From NCBI RefSeq assembly GCF_900636765.1, contig NZ_LR134313.1, positions 1,240,001-1,304,000 on the forward strand: DNA of 64,000 nucleotides, given 5' to 3'. Both the position numbers and the translations under genes were made by a program. The DNA comes from Neisseria canis. GTDB lineage: Bacteria; Pseudomonadota; Gammaproteobacteria; Burkholderiales; Neisseriaceae. Below are positions 41,339 to 53,709 of this stretch, in pieces. How positions within the stretch are numbered: position 1 is the first letter of the stretch; each line of letters opens with the position of its first letter. The notes below the pieces were generated by a model. The model was not told where the DNA came from. It ran no database searches and saw only the letters and a program-made list of their open reading frames with translations.

Positions 41339-43513
41339 ATGACCTATCAATACACTCAAGCAGCTGACTTGAAAGTTGACAATCATCTCTACCGTTTCAT
41401 TGTTGAAGAAATCCTTCCCAAGCAAACCAAACACACGCCGGAAACGTTTTGGCAAGCGCTTTCCGGTTTGGTGCACAAATATGCGCCGAGAAACCGCGAG
41501 TTGTTGGCCAAGCGGGATGAAATACAGTTGAAGCTGGACGAATGGCACAAAGCCAACCCTGGCCCGGCTCGCGATGAGGCGGCCTATCAGGCGTTTTTGC
41601 GTGAAATCGGTTATCTGGTTGATGCGTCGGCTTCTTTTAAAATTGCCACTCAAAATGTTGACCGTGAAATTGCCGAGCAGGCCGGCCCGCAATTGGTGGT
41701 GCCGATTAATAATGCGCGCTATGCATTGAATGCTGCCAATGCACGCTGGGGCAGCCTGTATGATGCGCTTTACGGTACCAATGCGATTGATCAAACCGGC
41801 GATTTGGCGCCGGGCAAAGGCTACAATCCGAAGCGCGGTGATGCGGTTATTGCATTTGCGCGCAAGGTATTGGATGAAAGCCTGCCTTTGGCCAAAGGCA
41901 GCCATAAAGATGTGCTGGCTTACAGCGTAGACGGCGGACAACTGAAAGCGAAATTGAAAGACGGCAGCGAAAGCGGCTTGAAGCAGCCTGAATGGTTTAA
42001 AGGTTATAACGGCAATCCGCAAGCGCCTTCTTCTTTACTGTTTCTGCACAACGGCCTGCATATCGATATTCTGATTGATAAAGACAGCCCTATCGGCAGC
42101 CAAGATCCCGCCGGTATTAAAGATATTGTGATGGAAGCGGCTTTATCCACCATTATGGACTGCGAAGACTCGGTGGCAGCGGTTGACGGCGAAGATAAAA
42201 CTTTGGTTTACCGCAACTGGCTGGGTTTGATGAACGGTACTTTGGTGGAAGAAGTTGAGAAAAACGGTAAAACCTTTACCCGCAAGCTCAACCCCGACCG
42301 CGAATATACTGCGCCCGACGGTTCTTCTTTTAAGCTGCCCGGCCGTTCTATGCTGTTTATCCGCAATGTGGGCCATTTGATGACGACACCTGCGGTGTTG
42401 GATAAAGACGGCAACGAGATTCCCGAAGGCATCCTTGACGGTGTGATGACGGCAATGATTGCGCCTTTCGATTTGAACCGCAGCGAAAACACCAACAGCC
42501 GCTCTGGCTCGGTGTATATCGTTAAACCGAAAATGCACGGGTCGGAAGAAGTGGCGTTTGCCAACGAATTGTTCGGCGCATTTGAAGATTTGGCCGGTTT
42601 GCCGCGCAATACTCTGAAAATGGGTGTGATGGACGAAGAGCGCCGCACTTCTGCCAATCTGGCAGCCTGTATCGAAGCGGCAAAAGAGCGCTTGGTGTTC
42701 ATTAACACAGGCTTCCTCGACCGCACCGGTGATGAAATGCATACTTCCATGCATGCCGGCGCGATGGTTCGCAAAGGCGATATGAAGTCTACCGATTGGA
42801 TTAAGGCTTACGAGCATAACAATGTTCAGCAAGGTTTGGCCTGCGGCCTGCCGGGCAAAGCGCAAATCGGTAAAGGCATGTGGGCGATGCCCGATTTGAT
42901 GGCGGAAATGCTGGAACAGAAAATCGGCCATCCGAAATCTGGCGCAACGACTGCTTGGGTTCCGTCGCCGACAGCGGCCACGCTGCACGCGTTACACTAT
43001 CATCAAGTGAACGTGTTTGATGTGCAGCGGGCTTTCCAAGCGCAAGACGATAAAAAAGTCCTGTCTGAAATCCTCACGATTCCGGTGGCTGAAAATACCG
43101 GCTGGTCGGCTGAAGAGAAACAGCAAGAGCTGGATAACAACTGCCAAGGTATCTTGGGCTATGTGGTTCGTTGGGTAGAGCAGGGCGTAGGTTGCTCGAA
43201 AGTACCCGATATCCATAACGTAGGCCTGATGGAAGACCGTGCGACTTTGCGCATTTCCAGCCAGCATATTGCCAACTGGTTGCTGCACGGCGTGGTAAGC
43301 AAAGAGCAAGTGCGCGAAACTTTGGAGCGCATGGCTGCCGTAGTGGATAAGCAAAACGAAGGCGATGCGGCATACACGCCGATGGTCGGCCGTTTCGACA
43401 GCTCGCCCGCTTTCTTGGCGGCCTGCGATCTGGTGTTTAAAGGCACGGAGCAGCCCAACGGTTATACCGAGCCGCTGCTGCACCACTGGCGCCGCGTGGC
43501 CAAAGGCAACTAG
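41339..43513 (+). CDS. glcB: Malate synthase G
   Basis: 724 residues from the ATG at 41339 (CAGGAG 8 nt upstream), matching the roughly 723 of GlcB. Motifs include [32 protein letters not shown], the active-site [11 protein letters not shown] and [12 protein letters not shown]. It condenses glyoxylate and acetyl-CoA to malate. No isocitrate lyase gene lies beside it in this window. DUS-like GTCCTGTCTGAA lies inside near 43060. Confidence 0.95.
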   Translation: MTYQYTQAADLKVDNHLYRFIVEEILPKQTKHTPETFWQALSGLVHKYAPRNRELLAKRDEIQLKLDEWHKANPGPARDEAAYQAFLREIGYLVDASASFKIATQNVDREIAEQAGPQLVVPINNARYALNAANARWGSLYDALYGTNAIDQTGDLAPGKGYNPKRGDAVIAFARKVLDESLPLAKGSHKDVLAYSVDGGQLKAKLKDGSESGLKQPEWFKGYNGNPQAPSSLLFLHNGLHIDILIDKDSPIGSQDPAGIKDIVMEAALSTIMDCEDSVAAVDGEDKTLVYRNWLGLMNGTLVEEVEKNGKTFTRKLNPDREYTAPDGSSFKLPGRSMLFIRNVGHLMTTPAVLDKDGNEIPEGILDGVMTAMIAPFDLNRSENTNSRSGSVYIVKPKMHGSEEVAFANELFGAFEDLAGLPRNTLKMGVMDEERRTSANLAACIEAAKERLVFINTGFLDRTGDEMHTSMHAGAMVRKGDMKSTDWIKAYEHNNVQQGLACGLPGKAQIGKGMWAMPDLMAEMLEQKIGHPKSGATTAWVPSPTAATLHALHYHQVNVFDVQRAFQAQDDKKVLSEILTIPVAENTGWSAEEKQQELDNNCQGILGYVVRWVEQGVGCSKVPDIHNVGLMEDRATLRISSQHIANWLLHGVVSKEQVRETLERMAAVVDKQNEGDAAYTPMVGRFDSSPAFLAACDLVFKGTEQPNGYTEPLLHHWRRVAKGN

Positions 43514-43536
43514 CCTTTAAGCCGCGAGCATGAGCC

Positions 43537-43588
43537 ATGCCTGTCTGAAAAAGTTTTAACCCGGTTAAACCTGCTTTCAGACAGGCAT
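43537..43588 (+). terminator. Nested DUS terminator after glcB
   Basis: The DUS arms enclose a second inverted pair, GTTTTAACC and GGTTAAAC. Confidence 0.75.
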
Positions 43589-43651
43589 TTCAGTTATAAT
43601 CTACCGTAAACGGGGCATGTGCCCCGTATTTCCATTATAGATTGAGAAGAT

Positions 43652-44794
43652 ATGGCCACTTATTCCCTATTCATTACCTGCCCGCGGGGCTTGGAACCTG
43701 TATTGCAAACCGAGCTGGAAACACAAGGCTGCTCCGACATTCGGGCAACGGACGGGGGCGTGGCATGCAAAGGCGGCTTGGAACAAGTTTACCGCGTGAA
43801 CCTGCACTCGCGCACCGCCAGCCGTGTGCTGCTGAGGCTGACCAAAGGCAGCTTCCGCAGCGAGCAGGATATTTACACTTTGGCGCGCAACATCCAATGG
43901 GATAACTGGTTTGATGTGCACAATACGTTTAAAGTCAAAGTGGAAGGCAAACGCGCACGGGTAAAAAGCCTGGATTTTACGGGGCTGAAAATCAAAGATG
44001 CTTTGTGCGACAGCTTCCGCGGGCAAACAGGCAGCAGACCCAGCGTGGATAAACACCGCCCGGATGTGCGCGTTCACGCATTCATTGATGAAAACAATAT
44101 TCAGATTTTTATCGATACCAGCGGCGAAGCGCTGTTTAAACGCGGATACAGGCAAGATGCAGGCGATGCGCCGCTGCGGGAAAATCTGGCGGCCGGATTG
44201 CTGATGCTGGCGGGGTACGACGGTACGCAGCCTTTCCAAGACCCGTTTTGCGGCAGCGGAACGATTGCCGTGGAGGCTGCTTGGATTGCGATACACCGTG
44301 CGCCCGGTTTGATGCGCCGCTTTGGTTTTGAGCAATTTAAAAATTTCGACCGTGCTTTGTGGGTTCAAACCAAACAGGCGGCGCACGATGCAGAAATAGC
44401 GCACGCACCGGCACCTATCGGCGGCAGCGATAATGACCGCCACATGATACGCACGGCTCAAGCCAATGCGCGCGCGGCAGAAGTGGATGCTTTCATACAG
44501 TTTTCAGTGAGCGATGCGCAGGATGTGCGCCCCAACGGCGCTGCCGGCATGATGCTTTCCAACCCGCCTTACGGCGTGCGCCTGGCCGAAGTGGAAGCCT
44601 TGCATGCGCTTTATCCGCAGCTCGGCGCATGGTTGAAGCTGCATTATGCCGGCTGGCTTGTCGGCATGTTTACCGGCGACCGAGATATGCCCAAGCTGAT
44701 GCGTTTGCAGCCCAAGCGTAAAATTCCGCTTTATAACGGCAACCTCGACTGCCGCCTGTTTCTTCTCGATATGGTTAAAGGCAGCAACCGCTGA
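43652..44794 (+). CDS. rlmL: 23S rRNA guanine-N2 methyltransferase (RlmL-type, THUMP + MTase)
   Basis: 380 residues. The THUMP domain (about 45-155) ends with [20 protein letters not shown]. The UPF0020 methyltransferase part has [17 protein letters not shown] and the catalytic NPPYGVRL. This equals the N-terminal half of E. coli RlmKL, which methylates G2445; the RlmK half is absent, as in many betaproteobacteria. The stop codon TGA overlaps a DUS, and the next gene follows after 23 nt. Confidence 0.85.
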   Translation: MATYSLFITCPRGLEPVLQTELETQGCSDIRATDGGVACKGGLEQVYRVNLHSRTASRVLLRLTKGSFRSEQDIYTLARNIQWDNWFDVHNTFKVKVEGKRARVKSLDFTGLKIKDALCDSFRGQTGSRPSVDKHRPDVRVHAFIDENNIQIFIDTSGEALFKRGYRQDAGDAPLRENLAAGLLMLAGYDGTQPFQDPFCGSGTIAVEAAWIAIHRAPGLMRRFGFEQFKNFDRALWVQTKQAAHDAEIAHAPAPIGGSDNDRHMIRTAQANARAAEVDAFIQFSVSDAQDVRPNGAAGMMLSNPPYGVRLAEVEALHALYPQLGAWLKLHYAGWLVGMFTGDRDMPKLMRLQPKRKIPLYNGNLDCRLFLLDMVKGSNR

Positions 44795-44807
44795 TGCCTG
44801 TCTGAAA
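44794..44807 (+). repeat. Single DUS between rlmL and the pseudouridine synthase gene
   Basis: ATGCCTGTCTGAAA beginning on the last base of the rlmL stop; no partner arm, so no terminator. Confidence 0.75.
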
Positions 44808-44817
44808 CGGATAATTT

Positions 44818-45561
44818 ATGAATCAGAATCATCAGGAAATGATGCGCTTATCCAAGCGCATGGCAGAGCTGGGCTTGTGTTCGCGCCGCGAAGCGGACGG
44901 CTATATCGAGCAGGGTTGGGTGAAAGTGAACGGCCAAACCGCGGTGCTTGGGCAGAAAGTGAGTTTGTCCGACCGTATCGACCTGGATAAAAAAGCGCAT
45001 GAAAGCCAGGCGGGCCGCGTAACGATTTTGTTGAACAAGCCGGTAGGTTATGTGAGCGCCCAAGCTGAAAAAGGCTATGCGTCTGCCGCTTCGTTGATTA
45101 CGGAAGAAAACCGCTGGGAAGGCGATTCGAGCCGGATTGTGTTTAAAAAGAACCATTGCCGCAATTTGGCGCCGGCCGGCCGGTTGGATATTGATTCGGT
45201 GGGGCTGCTGGTGTTGACGCAAGACGGGCGGATTGCCAAACAGCTGATTGGCGGGCAGAGCGGCATAGAAAAAGAATATCTGGTGCGGGTTAAAGGCACG
45301 CTTTCCGACGAAGGGTTGCGCTTGCTCAACCACGGCTTGAGCCTTGACGGCGAAAAATTGCGCCCCGCACAGGTTTCCTGGCAAAACCAAGACCAACTGC
45401 GTTTTATTTTGAAACAAGGTAAAAAGCGCCAAATCCGCCGCATGTGCGAATTGGTCGGCCTGCGGGTTGTGGGTTTGAAACGCATCCGCATGGGTAAAGT
45501 CAAACTGGGTGCGCTGCCGCCGGGTAAGTGGCGCTATTTGGGTAAAAAAGAAAAATTTTGA
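44818..45561 (+). CDS. rRNA pseudouridine synthase, RluF/RsuA family
   Basis: 247 residues. An S4 RNA-binding domain (about 9-60: MRLSKRMAELGLCSRREADGYIEQGWVKVNG) is followed by the synthase domain with the catalytic Asp in GRLDIDSVGLLVLTQDG and KGKKRQIRRM-type C-terminal motif (seen as QGKKRQIRRMCEL). The sequence resembles E. coli RluF (U2604 of 23S rRNA) most, but the exact target is not certain. Probably co-transcribed with rlmL. Confidence 0.85.
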   Translation: MNQNHQEMMRLSKRMAELGLCSRREADGYIEQGWVKVNGQTAVLGQKVSLSDRIDLDKKAHESQAGRVTILLNKPVGYVSAQAEKGYASAASLITEENRWEGDSSRIVFKKNHCRNLAPAGRLDIDSVGLLVLTQDGRIAKQLIGGQSGIEKEYLVRVKGTLSDEGLRLLNHGLSLDGEKLRPAQVSWQNQDQLRFILKQGKKRQIRRMCELVGLRVVGLKRIRMGKVKLGALPPGKWRYLGKKEKF

Positions 45562-45629
45562 TGGTAATAGCCAAGCCATTGATGCGCTAACGGTTGGTTA
45601 TGCTTGGTTTTGCCCGAGCACCTTGAGTT

Positions 45630-45690
45630 TCAAGAGATTTTGGGAATATTCGGGTTAAGCCGGAATATGCGGGCGTGCTGTTTTTAAATG
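45630..45690. repeat. Decayed copy of the palindromic repeat
   Basis: GAGAT...ATTCGGGTTAAGCCGGAATATGCGGGCGTGCTGTTTTTAA-like series (written here in parts) parallels the right half of the 23490-23628 element. Confidence 0.4.
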
Positions 45691-45708
45691 TATTTGCGCT
45701 ATCGCGTC

Positions 45709-45754
45709 AAATGCCTGTCTGAAAGCCAAGCTTTTTGCTTTCAGACAGGCATTT
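45709..45754 (+). terminator. DUS inverted-pair hairpin
   Basis: AAATGCCTGTCTGAAAG and its complement; the inner bases AGCCAAGC and GCTTT extend the stem. Confidence 0.7.
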
Positions 45755-45802
45755 GTTCTATTAGAATCAGACGGTTAGTAACAATCGCGCCTAATCATGA
45801 GC

Positions 45803-45849
45803 AAATCAACTTAATTTGCTACGGCCTTGTACCTAACATATTGATTAAA
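45803..45849. repeat. Fragment of the TATAGT-family repeat
   Basis: ATCAACTTAATTTGCTACG parallels the minus strand of the 59071-59173 element, and the other end reads ATATTGATTAA. Confidence 0.45.
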
Positions 45850-45857
45850 CCGGTTCT

Positions 45858-46505
45858 TTATAAAGCGCGGTCAAAATACAAGGGCACTTTTGCTGCTTTC
45901 GACATGTTGTTTACATAAGCCAGCAATTTTTCCGGTAACGCCAAACCGCGAACCATAGTCAGATTGCGCAAAACAGGGAAGATAATTATGTCTTCCATAC
46001 TTAATTCTCCTGCCAACGCCTCGGTTGATACGACCAGCTTTTCCAGCTCCGCCAAATCTGTATGCAATTCAGCCAAATATTGCGGCGTATTGTTTAAATG
46101 CTCTTCAAATTTTCCGATAGTTGCTTCTTTTTTCTTCACAAAATAATCAATTGCCGATTGAGTGGGATAGTCGGGCAGTCCCAATTTGATATTACGCGGC
46201 CAAACCAGCTTGTTTTGATAAGCGTTTACCTTATCAAACCATGCTTGGATTTCAGGACGGATGGTTTGCGTTAACGTTTGGCCGGCATATTCGCTGACCC
46301 AGCGCACAATATCCAAACTCTCTCCCATAAACGAACCGTCGGGTTTTTGCAGAATGGGCACCTGTTTTGCACCGATCATGCCGATAGGCGTGTCTTCGTC
46401 GTCATTGGCTAAAATAATCTGTTCCGCATCAACATCAAACAGCCCGAAAGCCATGCGCGCGCGTACGCAAAAAGGGCAATGGTCATAAATATACAATTTC
46501 ATCAT
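45858..46505 (-). CDS. grxB: Glutaredoxin 2 (GrxB)
   Basis: 215 residues, the length of the GST-like Grx2. The N-terminal thioredoxin fold has the CPFC active site (C10, C13) and GAKQVPILQKPDG. The C-terminal all-helical domain contains TQSAIDYFVKKKE and EDIIIFPVLRNLTMV. It reduces glutathione-mixed disulfides. AGGAG precedes a double ATG; either may start. Single gene. Confidence 0.9.
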   Translation of the reverse strand: MMKLYIYDHCPFCVRARMAFGLFDVDAEQIILANDDEDTPIGMIGAKQVPILQKPDGSFMGESLDIVRWVSEYAGQTLTQTIRPEIQAWFDKVNAYQNKLVWPRNIKLGLPDYPTQSAIDYFVKKKEATIGKFEEHLNNTPQYLAELHTDLAELEKLVVSTEALAGELSMEDIIIFPVLRNLTMVRGLALPEKLLAYVNNMSKAAKVPLYFDRAL

Positions 46506-46992
46506 GCGTCTCCTAAAAAATAATGGATTTTACAAAAATAATATAACTTAATTAAAAATTAATTTTGAAATATTTTAATTTGTAATTAAATGTATTGAAA
46601 ATAAACTCAAAATAAATAAAATAAACATTTTTTTACAAACAGGATTTGCTGTTGCTTGTCTATATTGTTACCGTTTGTTTTTTCAACAGATTTTAAAGGG
46701 TTTAAATAAACGGCATTTTTATTGGATAAGCGGAAATATGCCAATCGGTTGCCATTGGGCGGAATTTGCTTAAATTTTAAGCAATTAAAATTTTACAACT
46801 TTCGTGTGCCGCCCTATACTTACAACATAGTATCAGAGCTACAAGCTTAATGCGTATAGATTTTTTCAGAGTAAAGCTTGCTCACGCCGGTTTAAAGCAG
46901 GAATGAAGCAATGCGGTTGATTCGATAAAAGGTTGTTTCAGGCTTGCAGCATCATTAAATGTGTTTTTTATAATATTTGAGTGGAGAATCCT
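46506..46992. other. 487-bp AT-rich gene-free region
   Basis: Intergenic between grxB and the roadblock-like gene. A short inverted repeat TTGCTTAAATTTTAAGCAA lies at about 46767-46785. No gene or recognisable RNA is seen; the promoter of the downstream gene should be here. Confidence 0.45.
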
Positions 46993-47349
46993 ATGAATTA
47001 TGATAAAGCCGTATCAGAAATGTTGAACGTTGATGGTTCTATTGCTGCTGCTGTGGTTGATTATGCCAGCGGAATGCTTTTGGCAGGTGGCGGTTCGCCT
47101 TCCGTAGATTTGGAAATTGCGGCTGCCGGTAATACCGAGGTGGTTTCTTCTAAAATGAAAACCATGAAAATGTTGGGCATGGATGATGTTATCGAAGATA
47201 TTCTGATCACTTTGGGCAAGCAATACCATTTGCTCCGCCCGTTGAAAAACCACGACGGTTTGTTCCTTTATTCCGTATTGGATAAATCCAAGTCCAATCT
47301 GGCGCTGGCCCGCCGCTCTTTGGTTGAAGTAGAGCGCAACTTAGGCTAA
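46993..47349 (+). CDS. Roadblock/LC7-like domain protein
   Basis: 118 residues from the ATG at 46993. The pattern GSIAAAVVDYASGMLLAGGG, the long central helix (VSSKMKTMKMLG) and LGKQYHLLRPL...GLFLYSVLDKSKSNLALAR fit the roadblock/LC7 fold (beta-beta-helix-beta). Bacterial members often work with small GTPases or regulate polarity or motility; no GTPase gene is adjacent. The assignment is by fold pattern only. Confidence 0.6.
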   Translation: MNYDKAVSEMLNVDGSIAAAVVDYASGMLLAGGGSPSVDLEIAAAGNTEVVSSKMKTMKMLGMDDVIEDILITLGKQYHLLRPLKNHDGLFLYSVLDKSKSNLALARRSLVEVERNLG

Positions 47350-47515
47350 CCAACCGGTATTTCCAATGACAAATCCGACCCTGTGCATCATGGTCGGATT
47401 TTTCCGTTTGTTGAAAGATGGTTTGTATGTAGTGCTGCCGGCTTGCCTGCGGCTGGATTTAGCGAATGCTTAACGCTACAATAATCTTCCTCAGAAACAC
47501 TATCGGGAAAAAACC

Positions 47516-49726
47516 ATGACAAGCATATCCAACGTAAGCAGTCTCGCTATGGATTTGGATAAATATCGCGAATGGTTTGATATTTATCTCAAAGGCCTGT
47601 CTGAAAACCATCAAAAGCTGTTGAAATCGGCGTTGGTTTTGGCCGAAGAATGCTATCCCGAAAATGCTGTAACGCATACCGGAGAATTACTGATCAGCAA
47701 TTTATTGGGTGCGGCTCAAATGGTTTCTGAGATGGACTTGCTGCCGGATGCCGTGGCAGCCACCATCCTCACGGATATTTCCTCTTTTTGCGAAAACTGG
47801 CAGGAGAAAGTTACCGAAACGTGCGGTAAGCAAATATGTGATTTGGTGAAAGGTATCGATGAAATCCAAAAGCTGACGCATTTTGCCAAAGTCGATAACT
47901 TGGCTACACCTGAGGAGCGGGCGGAGCAGGCCGAAACAATGCGGAAAATGCTGTTGGCTATGGTGTCGGATATCCGGGTGGTGTTGATTAAGCTGGCGCT
48001 GCGCACCCGCACAATGCAATATTTATGCCGTTTGCCTGATAGTGAAAAAAAACGGGCGATAGCCAAAGAAACCTTGGATATTTTTGCCCCGCTGGCCAAC
48101 CGTTTGGGCGTATGGCAGCTCAAATGGCAGCTGGAAGATTTGGGTTTCAGACATCAAAATCCTGAAAAATATAAAGAAATTGCCAATCTGTTGGATGAAA
48201 AGCGTACCGAGCGCTTGGAATATATTGAAAATTTTCTCAATATTTTGCGCGCCGAGCTGGACAAATACAATATCCATTACGATGTGGCCGGCCGCCCCAA
48301 GCATATCTATTCCATTTATAAAAAAATGGTTAAAAAGAAGATCGGTTTTGACGGTTTGTATGATATCCGGGCCGTGCGGATTTTGGTCGATACCGTGCCG
48401 GAGTGTTACACCACGCTCGGCATTGTGCACAGTTTGTGGCAGCCGATACCGGGTGAGTTCGACGACTACATTGCTTATCCGAAAGGCAACGGCTATAAAA
48501 GCCTGCATACCGTGATTGTGGGGCCGGAAGACAAAGGCGTGGAAGTGCAGATACGCACCTTTGAAATGCACCAGTTCAACGAATTCGGTGTGGCGGCGCA
48601 CTGGCGTTATAAAGAGGGAGGGAAGGGCGATAACGCTTACGAGCAGAAAATCGCATGGTTGCGTCAGCTTTTGGATTGGCGTGAAAATATGGCCGAAAGC
48701 GATCAGGAAGATCTTGCCTCCGCTTTCCAGACCGAATTGTTCAACGACACGATTTATGTGCTGACGCCCCACGGAAAAGTGTTTTCGTTGCCGACAGGCG
48801 CAACGCCGATAGATTTTGCTTACGCATTGCACTCTGATTTGGGTAACCGCTGCCGGGGAGCGAAGGTAGACGGGCAGATTGTGCCGCTTTCCACACCGCT
48901 GGAAAACGGCCAGCGCGTGGAAATCATTGCCGCGAAAGAAGGCGCGCCGTCGGTAAACTGGCTTTATGAAGGCTGGGTAAAAAGCCCGCGGGCCATCAGC
49001 AAGATCCGTGCCTATATCCGCCAGCAGAATGCAGAGGCCGTGCGCGAGAACGGCAAAGCGCAGTTTGAAAAAGTATTGGCCAAAACTTCGCCCAAGCCTA
49101 ATCAGCAAGAGTTGAGCGAGAAGCTCGGGTTCAAAAAAATCGACGATCTGTATACCGCCATCGGTCAGGGCGAAATCACGCCGCGCGCGATACAGAAAGC
49201 CTGCGGCATGTTGAACGAACCGCCGCCTGTGCAAGTGAGCGAAACCAGCATTGTCAAGCGTTCGAAAATTAAGTCGGACAATAAAAACGGTATTCTCATT
49301 GACGGTGAAGACGGCTTGTTTACCACCTTGGCCAAATGCTGCAAACCGGCACCGCCCGATGACATTATCGGCTTTGTTACGCGCGAACGCGGTATTTCGG
49401 TTCACCGCCCGAATTGCCCGTCTTTCCAGCATTTGGCCAAGCAATCTCCCGATAAAGTGCTGCCGGCTTCCTGGGCGCAGATACAAGACGGACAAGTGTT
49501 TGCGGTGGATATCGAGGTGCGTGCGCAAGACAGAAGCGGTTTATTGCGCGATGTGTCCGAAACGTTGATGCGTCATAAAATCAATGTTACCGCCGTTCAA
49601 ACCCAATCCCGTGATTTGGAAGCCAGCATGCGGTTTACGCTGGAAGTGAAGCAGGTTAACGAATTGCCGCGTGTGTTGGCCAGCTTGAGTGAAGTTAAAG
49701 GTGTGCTGAGCGTAACGCGTTTGTGA
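47516..49726 (+). CDS. relA: (p)ppGpp synthetase RelA
   Basis: 736 residues. The N-terminal HD domain is degenerate: where SpoT has HDxxED, this has ATILTDIS, so hydrolase activity is unlikely. The synthetase domain carries GRPKHIYSIYKKM, YDIRAVRILV and the RelA-type PGEFDDYIAYPKGNGYKSLHT. TGS, zinc-finger (KCCKPAPPDDIIGF) and ACT domains follow to the end. It makes (p)ppGpp on stalled ribosomes. A DUS-like GGCCTGTCTGAAAA lies inside near 47597. Confidence 0.95.
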   Translation: MTSISNVSSLAMDLDKYREWFDIYLKGLSENHQKLLKSALVLAEECYPENAVTHTGELLISNLLGAAQMVSEMDLLPDAVAATILTDISSFCENWQEKVTETCGKQICDLVKGIDEIQKLTHFAKVDNLATPEERAEQAETMRKMLLAMVSDIRVVLIKLALRTRTMQYLCRLPDSEKKRAIAKETLDIFAPLANRLGVWQLKWQLEDLGFRHQNPEKYKEIANLLDEKRTERLEYIENFLNILRAELDKYNIHYDVAGRPKHIYSIYKKMVKKKIGFDGLYDIRAVRILVDTVPECYTTLGIVHSLWQPIPGEFDDYIAYPKGNGYKSLHTVIVGPEDKGVEVQIRTFEMHQFNEFGVAAHWRYKEGGKGDNAYEQKIAWLRQLLDWRENMAESDQEDLASAFQTELFNDTIYVLTPHGKVFSLPTGATPIDFAYALHSDLGNRCRGAKVDGQIVPLSTPLENGQRVEIIAAKEGAPSVNWLYEGWVKSPRAISKIRAYIRQQNAEAVRENGKAQFEKVLAKTSPKPNQQELSEKLGFKKIDDLYTAIGQGEITPRAIQKACGMLNEPPPVQVSETSIVKRSKIKSDNKNGILIDGEDGLFTTLAKCCKPAPPDDIIGFVTRERGISVHRPNCPSFQHLAKQSPDKVLPASWAQIQDGQVFAVDIEVRAQDRSGLLRDVSETLMRHKINVTAVQTQSRDLEASMRFTLEVKQVNELPRVLASLSEVKGVLSVTRL

Positions 49727-49764
49727 GAAAATAAGTCGGTACGAGCTGTAACCGCTTAATGGAA

Positions 49765-49812
49765 TATGCCTGTCTGAAAGCTTGTGATAAGCCAAGCTTT
49801 CAGACAGGCATT
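49765..49812. terminator. Nested DUS terminator after relA
   Basis: The DUS arms continue into GAAAGCTTG and CAAGCTTTC, giving a stem of over 20 bp; shared with the convergent thyA. Confidence 0.8.
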
Positions 49813-49865
49813 GTTATAGTCAAACCAATGATTAAGTTTTCGGGCTGCTTAAAATACATTCAGGT

Positions 49866-50660
49866 TTATACGGCAACCGGAGCCTTGATATGCGGATGCG
49901 GGTCATAGCCGCTCAATTCAAAATCTTCAAACTTAAATTCAAACAAATCTTTGACATTCGGGTTCAACATCATTTGAGGTAGGGAGCGGGGCTCTCGGCT
50001 TAATTGAAGTTCTGCCTGCTCGAAATGGTTGCTGTAAAGATGGGCATCGCCGAATGTATGGATAAATTCACCCGGTTGCAAACCGCAAACCTGCGCTACC
50101 ATCATGGTCAACAAAGCATAGCTGGCAATGTTGAACGGCACACCCAAGAAAATATCGGCACTTCGTTGGTAAAGCTGACATGAAAGTTTGCCGTCGGCCA
50201 CATAAAATTGAAACATGGTGTGGCAGGGCGGCAGAGCCATTTCATCCACCAGCGCGGGATTCCAAGCAGAAACAATCAGCCTGCGGCTGTCGGGATTGCT
50301 CTTGATTTGTTGGATCAGGTTGGAAATTTGATCGATATGTTTGCCGTTGGGCGCAGGCCAGCTTCGCCACTGGTAGCCGTAAACCGGTCCGAGGTCGCCG
50401 TTTTCATCCGCCCACTCATCCCAAATGGAAACATTATTGTCTTTCAGATATTTGATATTGGTATCGCCTTTTAAAAACCATAAAAGTTCGTGAATAATGG
50501 AGCGTAAGTGCAGCTTTTTGGTGGTCAACAGCGGAAAGCCTTCACTTAAATTAAAACGCATCTGATAGCCGAACACCGAGCGCGTGCCTGTGCCTGTGCG
50601 GTCGGCTTTGTCTGTGCCGTGGTCGAGTACATGGCGCATCAGATCTTGGTAGGCTTTCAT
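49866..50660 (-). CDS. thyA: Thymidylate synthase
   Basis: 264 residues, the E. coli length. Motifs are [17 protein letters not shown], the catalytic Cys in [31 protein letters not shown] and the C-terminal [11 protein letters not shown]. It methylates dUMP with methylene-tetrahydrofolate. AAGGAA precedes the ATG. Single gene. Confidence 0.97.
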   Translation of the reverse strand: MKAYQDLMRHVLDHGTDKADRTGTGTRSVFGYQMRFNLSEGFPLLTTKKLHLRSIIHELLWFLKGDTNIKYLKDNNVSIWDEWADENGDLGPVYGYQWRSWPAPNGKHIDQISNLIQQIKSNPDSRRLIVSAWNPALVDEMALPPCHTMFQFYVADGKLSCQLYQRSADIFLGVPFNIASYALLTMMVAQVCGLQPGEFIHTFGDAHLYSNHFEQAELQLSREPRSLPQMMLNPNVKDLFEFKFEDFELSGYDPHPHIKAPVAV

Positions 50661-52466
<1,806 letters not shown>

Positions 52467-52507
52467 CAGCTAAACATCAATAGCGCCGGAAAGCGCGATT
52501 GCACTGT

Positions 52508-52540
52508 AAATGCCTGTCTGAATTGTTCAGACAGGCATTT
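52508..52540 (+). terminator. DUS inverted-pair terminator after gdhA
   Basis: AAATGCCTGTCTGAA and its complement with a very short loop. Confidence 0.8.
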
Positions 52541-52613
52541 TAAATTTACCTTTATATTGATCGGATTTATCACGTTAAAAATTTCTGAGTATCTTAAATT
52601 TCAGAAAAGTTTG

Positions 52614-52652
52614 GAGATATACGGGTCAAACATGAGCATGACGGGAAGGCGC
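52614..52652. repeat. Decayed copy of the palindromic repeat
   Basis: GGAGATATACGGGTCAAAC...GAGCATGACGGGA parallels GGAGATACTCGGGTCAAGC...GAGTATGACGAA at 23569-23602. Confidence 0.5.
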
Positions 52653-52699
52653 CGGCTTTTTGATTTATGAGCATTGGTGCCGAATATCGAAATAATAGA

Positions 52700-52734
52700 A
52701 ATGCCTGTCTGAAAATCGTTTTCAGACAGGCATC
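52700..52734. terminator. DUS inverted-pair terminator after secF
   Basis: AATGCCTGTCTGAAAA and its complement. Confidence 0.8.
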
Positions 52735-52763
52735 ATGCTGCGTCGGTTGCGGGGCTGTGCCCT

Positions 52764-53699
52764 TTATACCACCGCTTCTTCTTTGGCCTTTTGAGGTTTT
52801 GCCAAGTTCTCACGGCTCAGGCCGAACATGATCAATAAGGGGCTGGCTACTAATACGGATGAGTAGATGCCGAATATGATGCCGATGGTCAGCGCCAAAG
52901 AAAAACCATGTAGCGCGCTGCCGCCAAAAATCAGCATGGCCAGCACCATGGCTTCGGTAGAGCCGTGTGTAATGGCCGTGCGGCCCATGGTGGCGGTGAT
53001 GGCGTTGTCGATGATTTGGGGCACGCTTTTATTGCGCATACTGCCTTTTCGGAAGTTTTCACGGATGCGGTCGAATACCACAACCGATTCGTTAACCGAA
53101 TAGCCTAAAACAGCGAGGATACCGGCCAATACGGTCAAAGAGAATTCCCATTGGAAGAATGCAAAAAAGCCTAAAATAATAATCACGTCGTGCATGTTGG
53201 CAATGATGGCAGATACGGCAAACCGCCATTCAAACCGTACCGAGAGGTACATGATGATGCCGATAATCACAATGGATAAGGCGATCAAACCGTTTTGTAC
53301 CAATTCATCACCCACTTGCGGGCCGATAAATTCAACTTGGCGCAAGCTCACTTGAGGATCGTCTTTTTTCAGGATGTTCATTACCTGGTTGGAGAGGGTT
53401 GCGGAAGTTGCCCCTTCTTTATTCGGCAACCGTATCATCACATGGCGGTTGCTGCCCAAAGCTTGCACTTGCACTTCGCCAAGCTTGAGTACGTTTAAAT
53501 CTTGCCGCACTTTGTTGATTTCCGCCGGCTTGCTGTACTGCACTTCCATTACCGTGCCGCCGGTAAATTCTACGGAAAAGTTCAGGCCTTTGGTAAACAG
53601 GAAAAAGACCGCAAGTACAAAGGTAAGCAAGGAAATAAATGTGGTGAGCTTACCGTATTTCATAAACGGAATGTCGCGTTTAAAGTGAAACAGTTCCAT
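52764..53699 (-). CDS. secF: Protein-export membrane protein SecF
   Basis: 311 residues, six membrane segments. The periplasmic start is FSVEFTGGTVMEVQY; the conserved GYSVNESVVVFDRIRENFR and TSTATHGSTEAM-type core (seen as AITHGSTEAMVLA) are present. With SecD it uses the proton gradient to pull secreted proteins through SecYEG. Last gene of yajC-secD-secF, 10 nt after secD. TAAGGAG precedes the ATG. Confidence 0.96.
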   Translation of the reverse strand: MELFHFKRDIPFMKYGKLTTFISLLTFVLAVFFLFTKGLNFSVEFTGGTVMEVQYSKPAEINKVRQDLNVLKLGEVQVQALGSNRHVMIRLPNKEGATSATLSNQVMNILKKDDPQVSLRQVEFIGPQVGDELVQNGLIALSIVIIGIIMYLSVRFEWRFAVSAIIANMHDVIIILGFFAFFQWEFSLTVLAGILAVLGYSVNESVVVFDRIRENFRKGSMRNKSVPQIIDNAITATMGRTAITHGSTEAMVLAMLIFGGSALHGFSLALTIGIIFGIYSSVLVASPLLIMFGLSRENLAKPQKAKEEAVV

Positions 53700-53709
53700 G
53701 AATTACTCC

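Noticed and set aside
48023..49528. A 501-codon open frame on the minus strand opposite relA
   Set aside because: It mirrors the codon structure of relA, has no ribosome site, and relA is clearly coding on the other strand.
47516..49726. Bifunctional SpoT/Rel
   Set aside because: The HD motif is replaced by ATILTDIS and the synthetase carries the RelA-type EFDDY.
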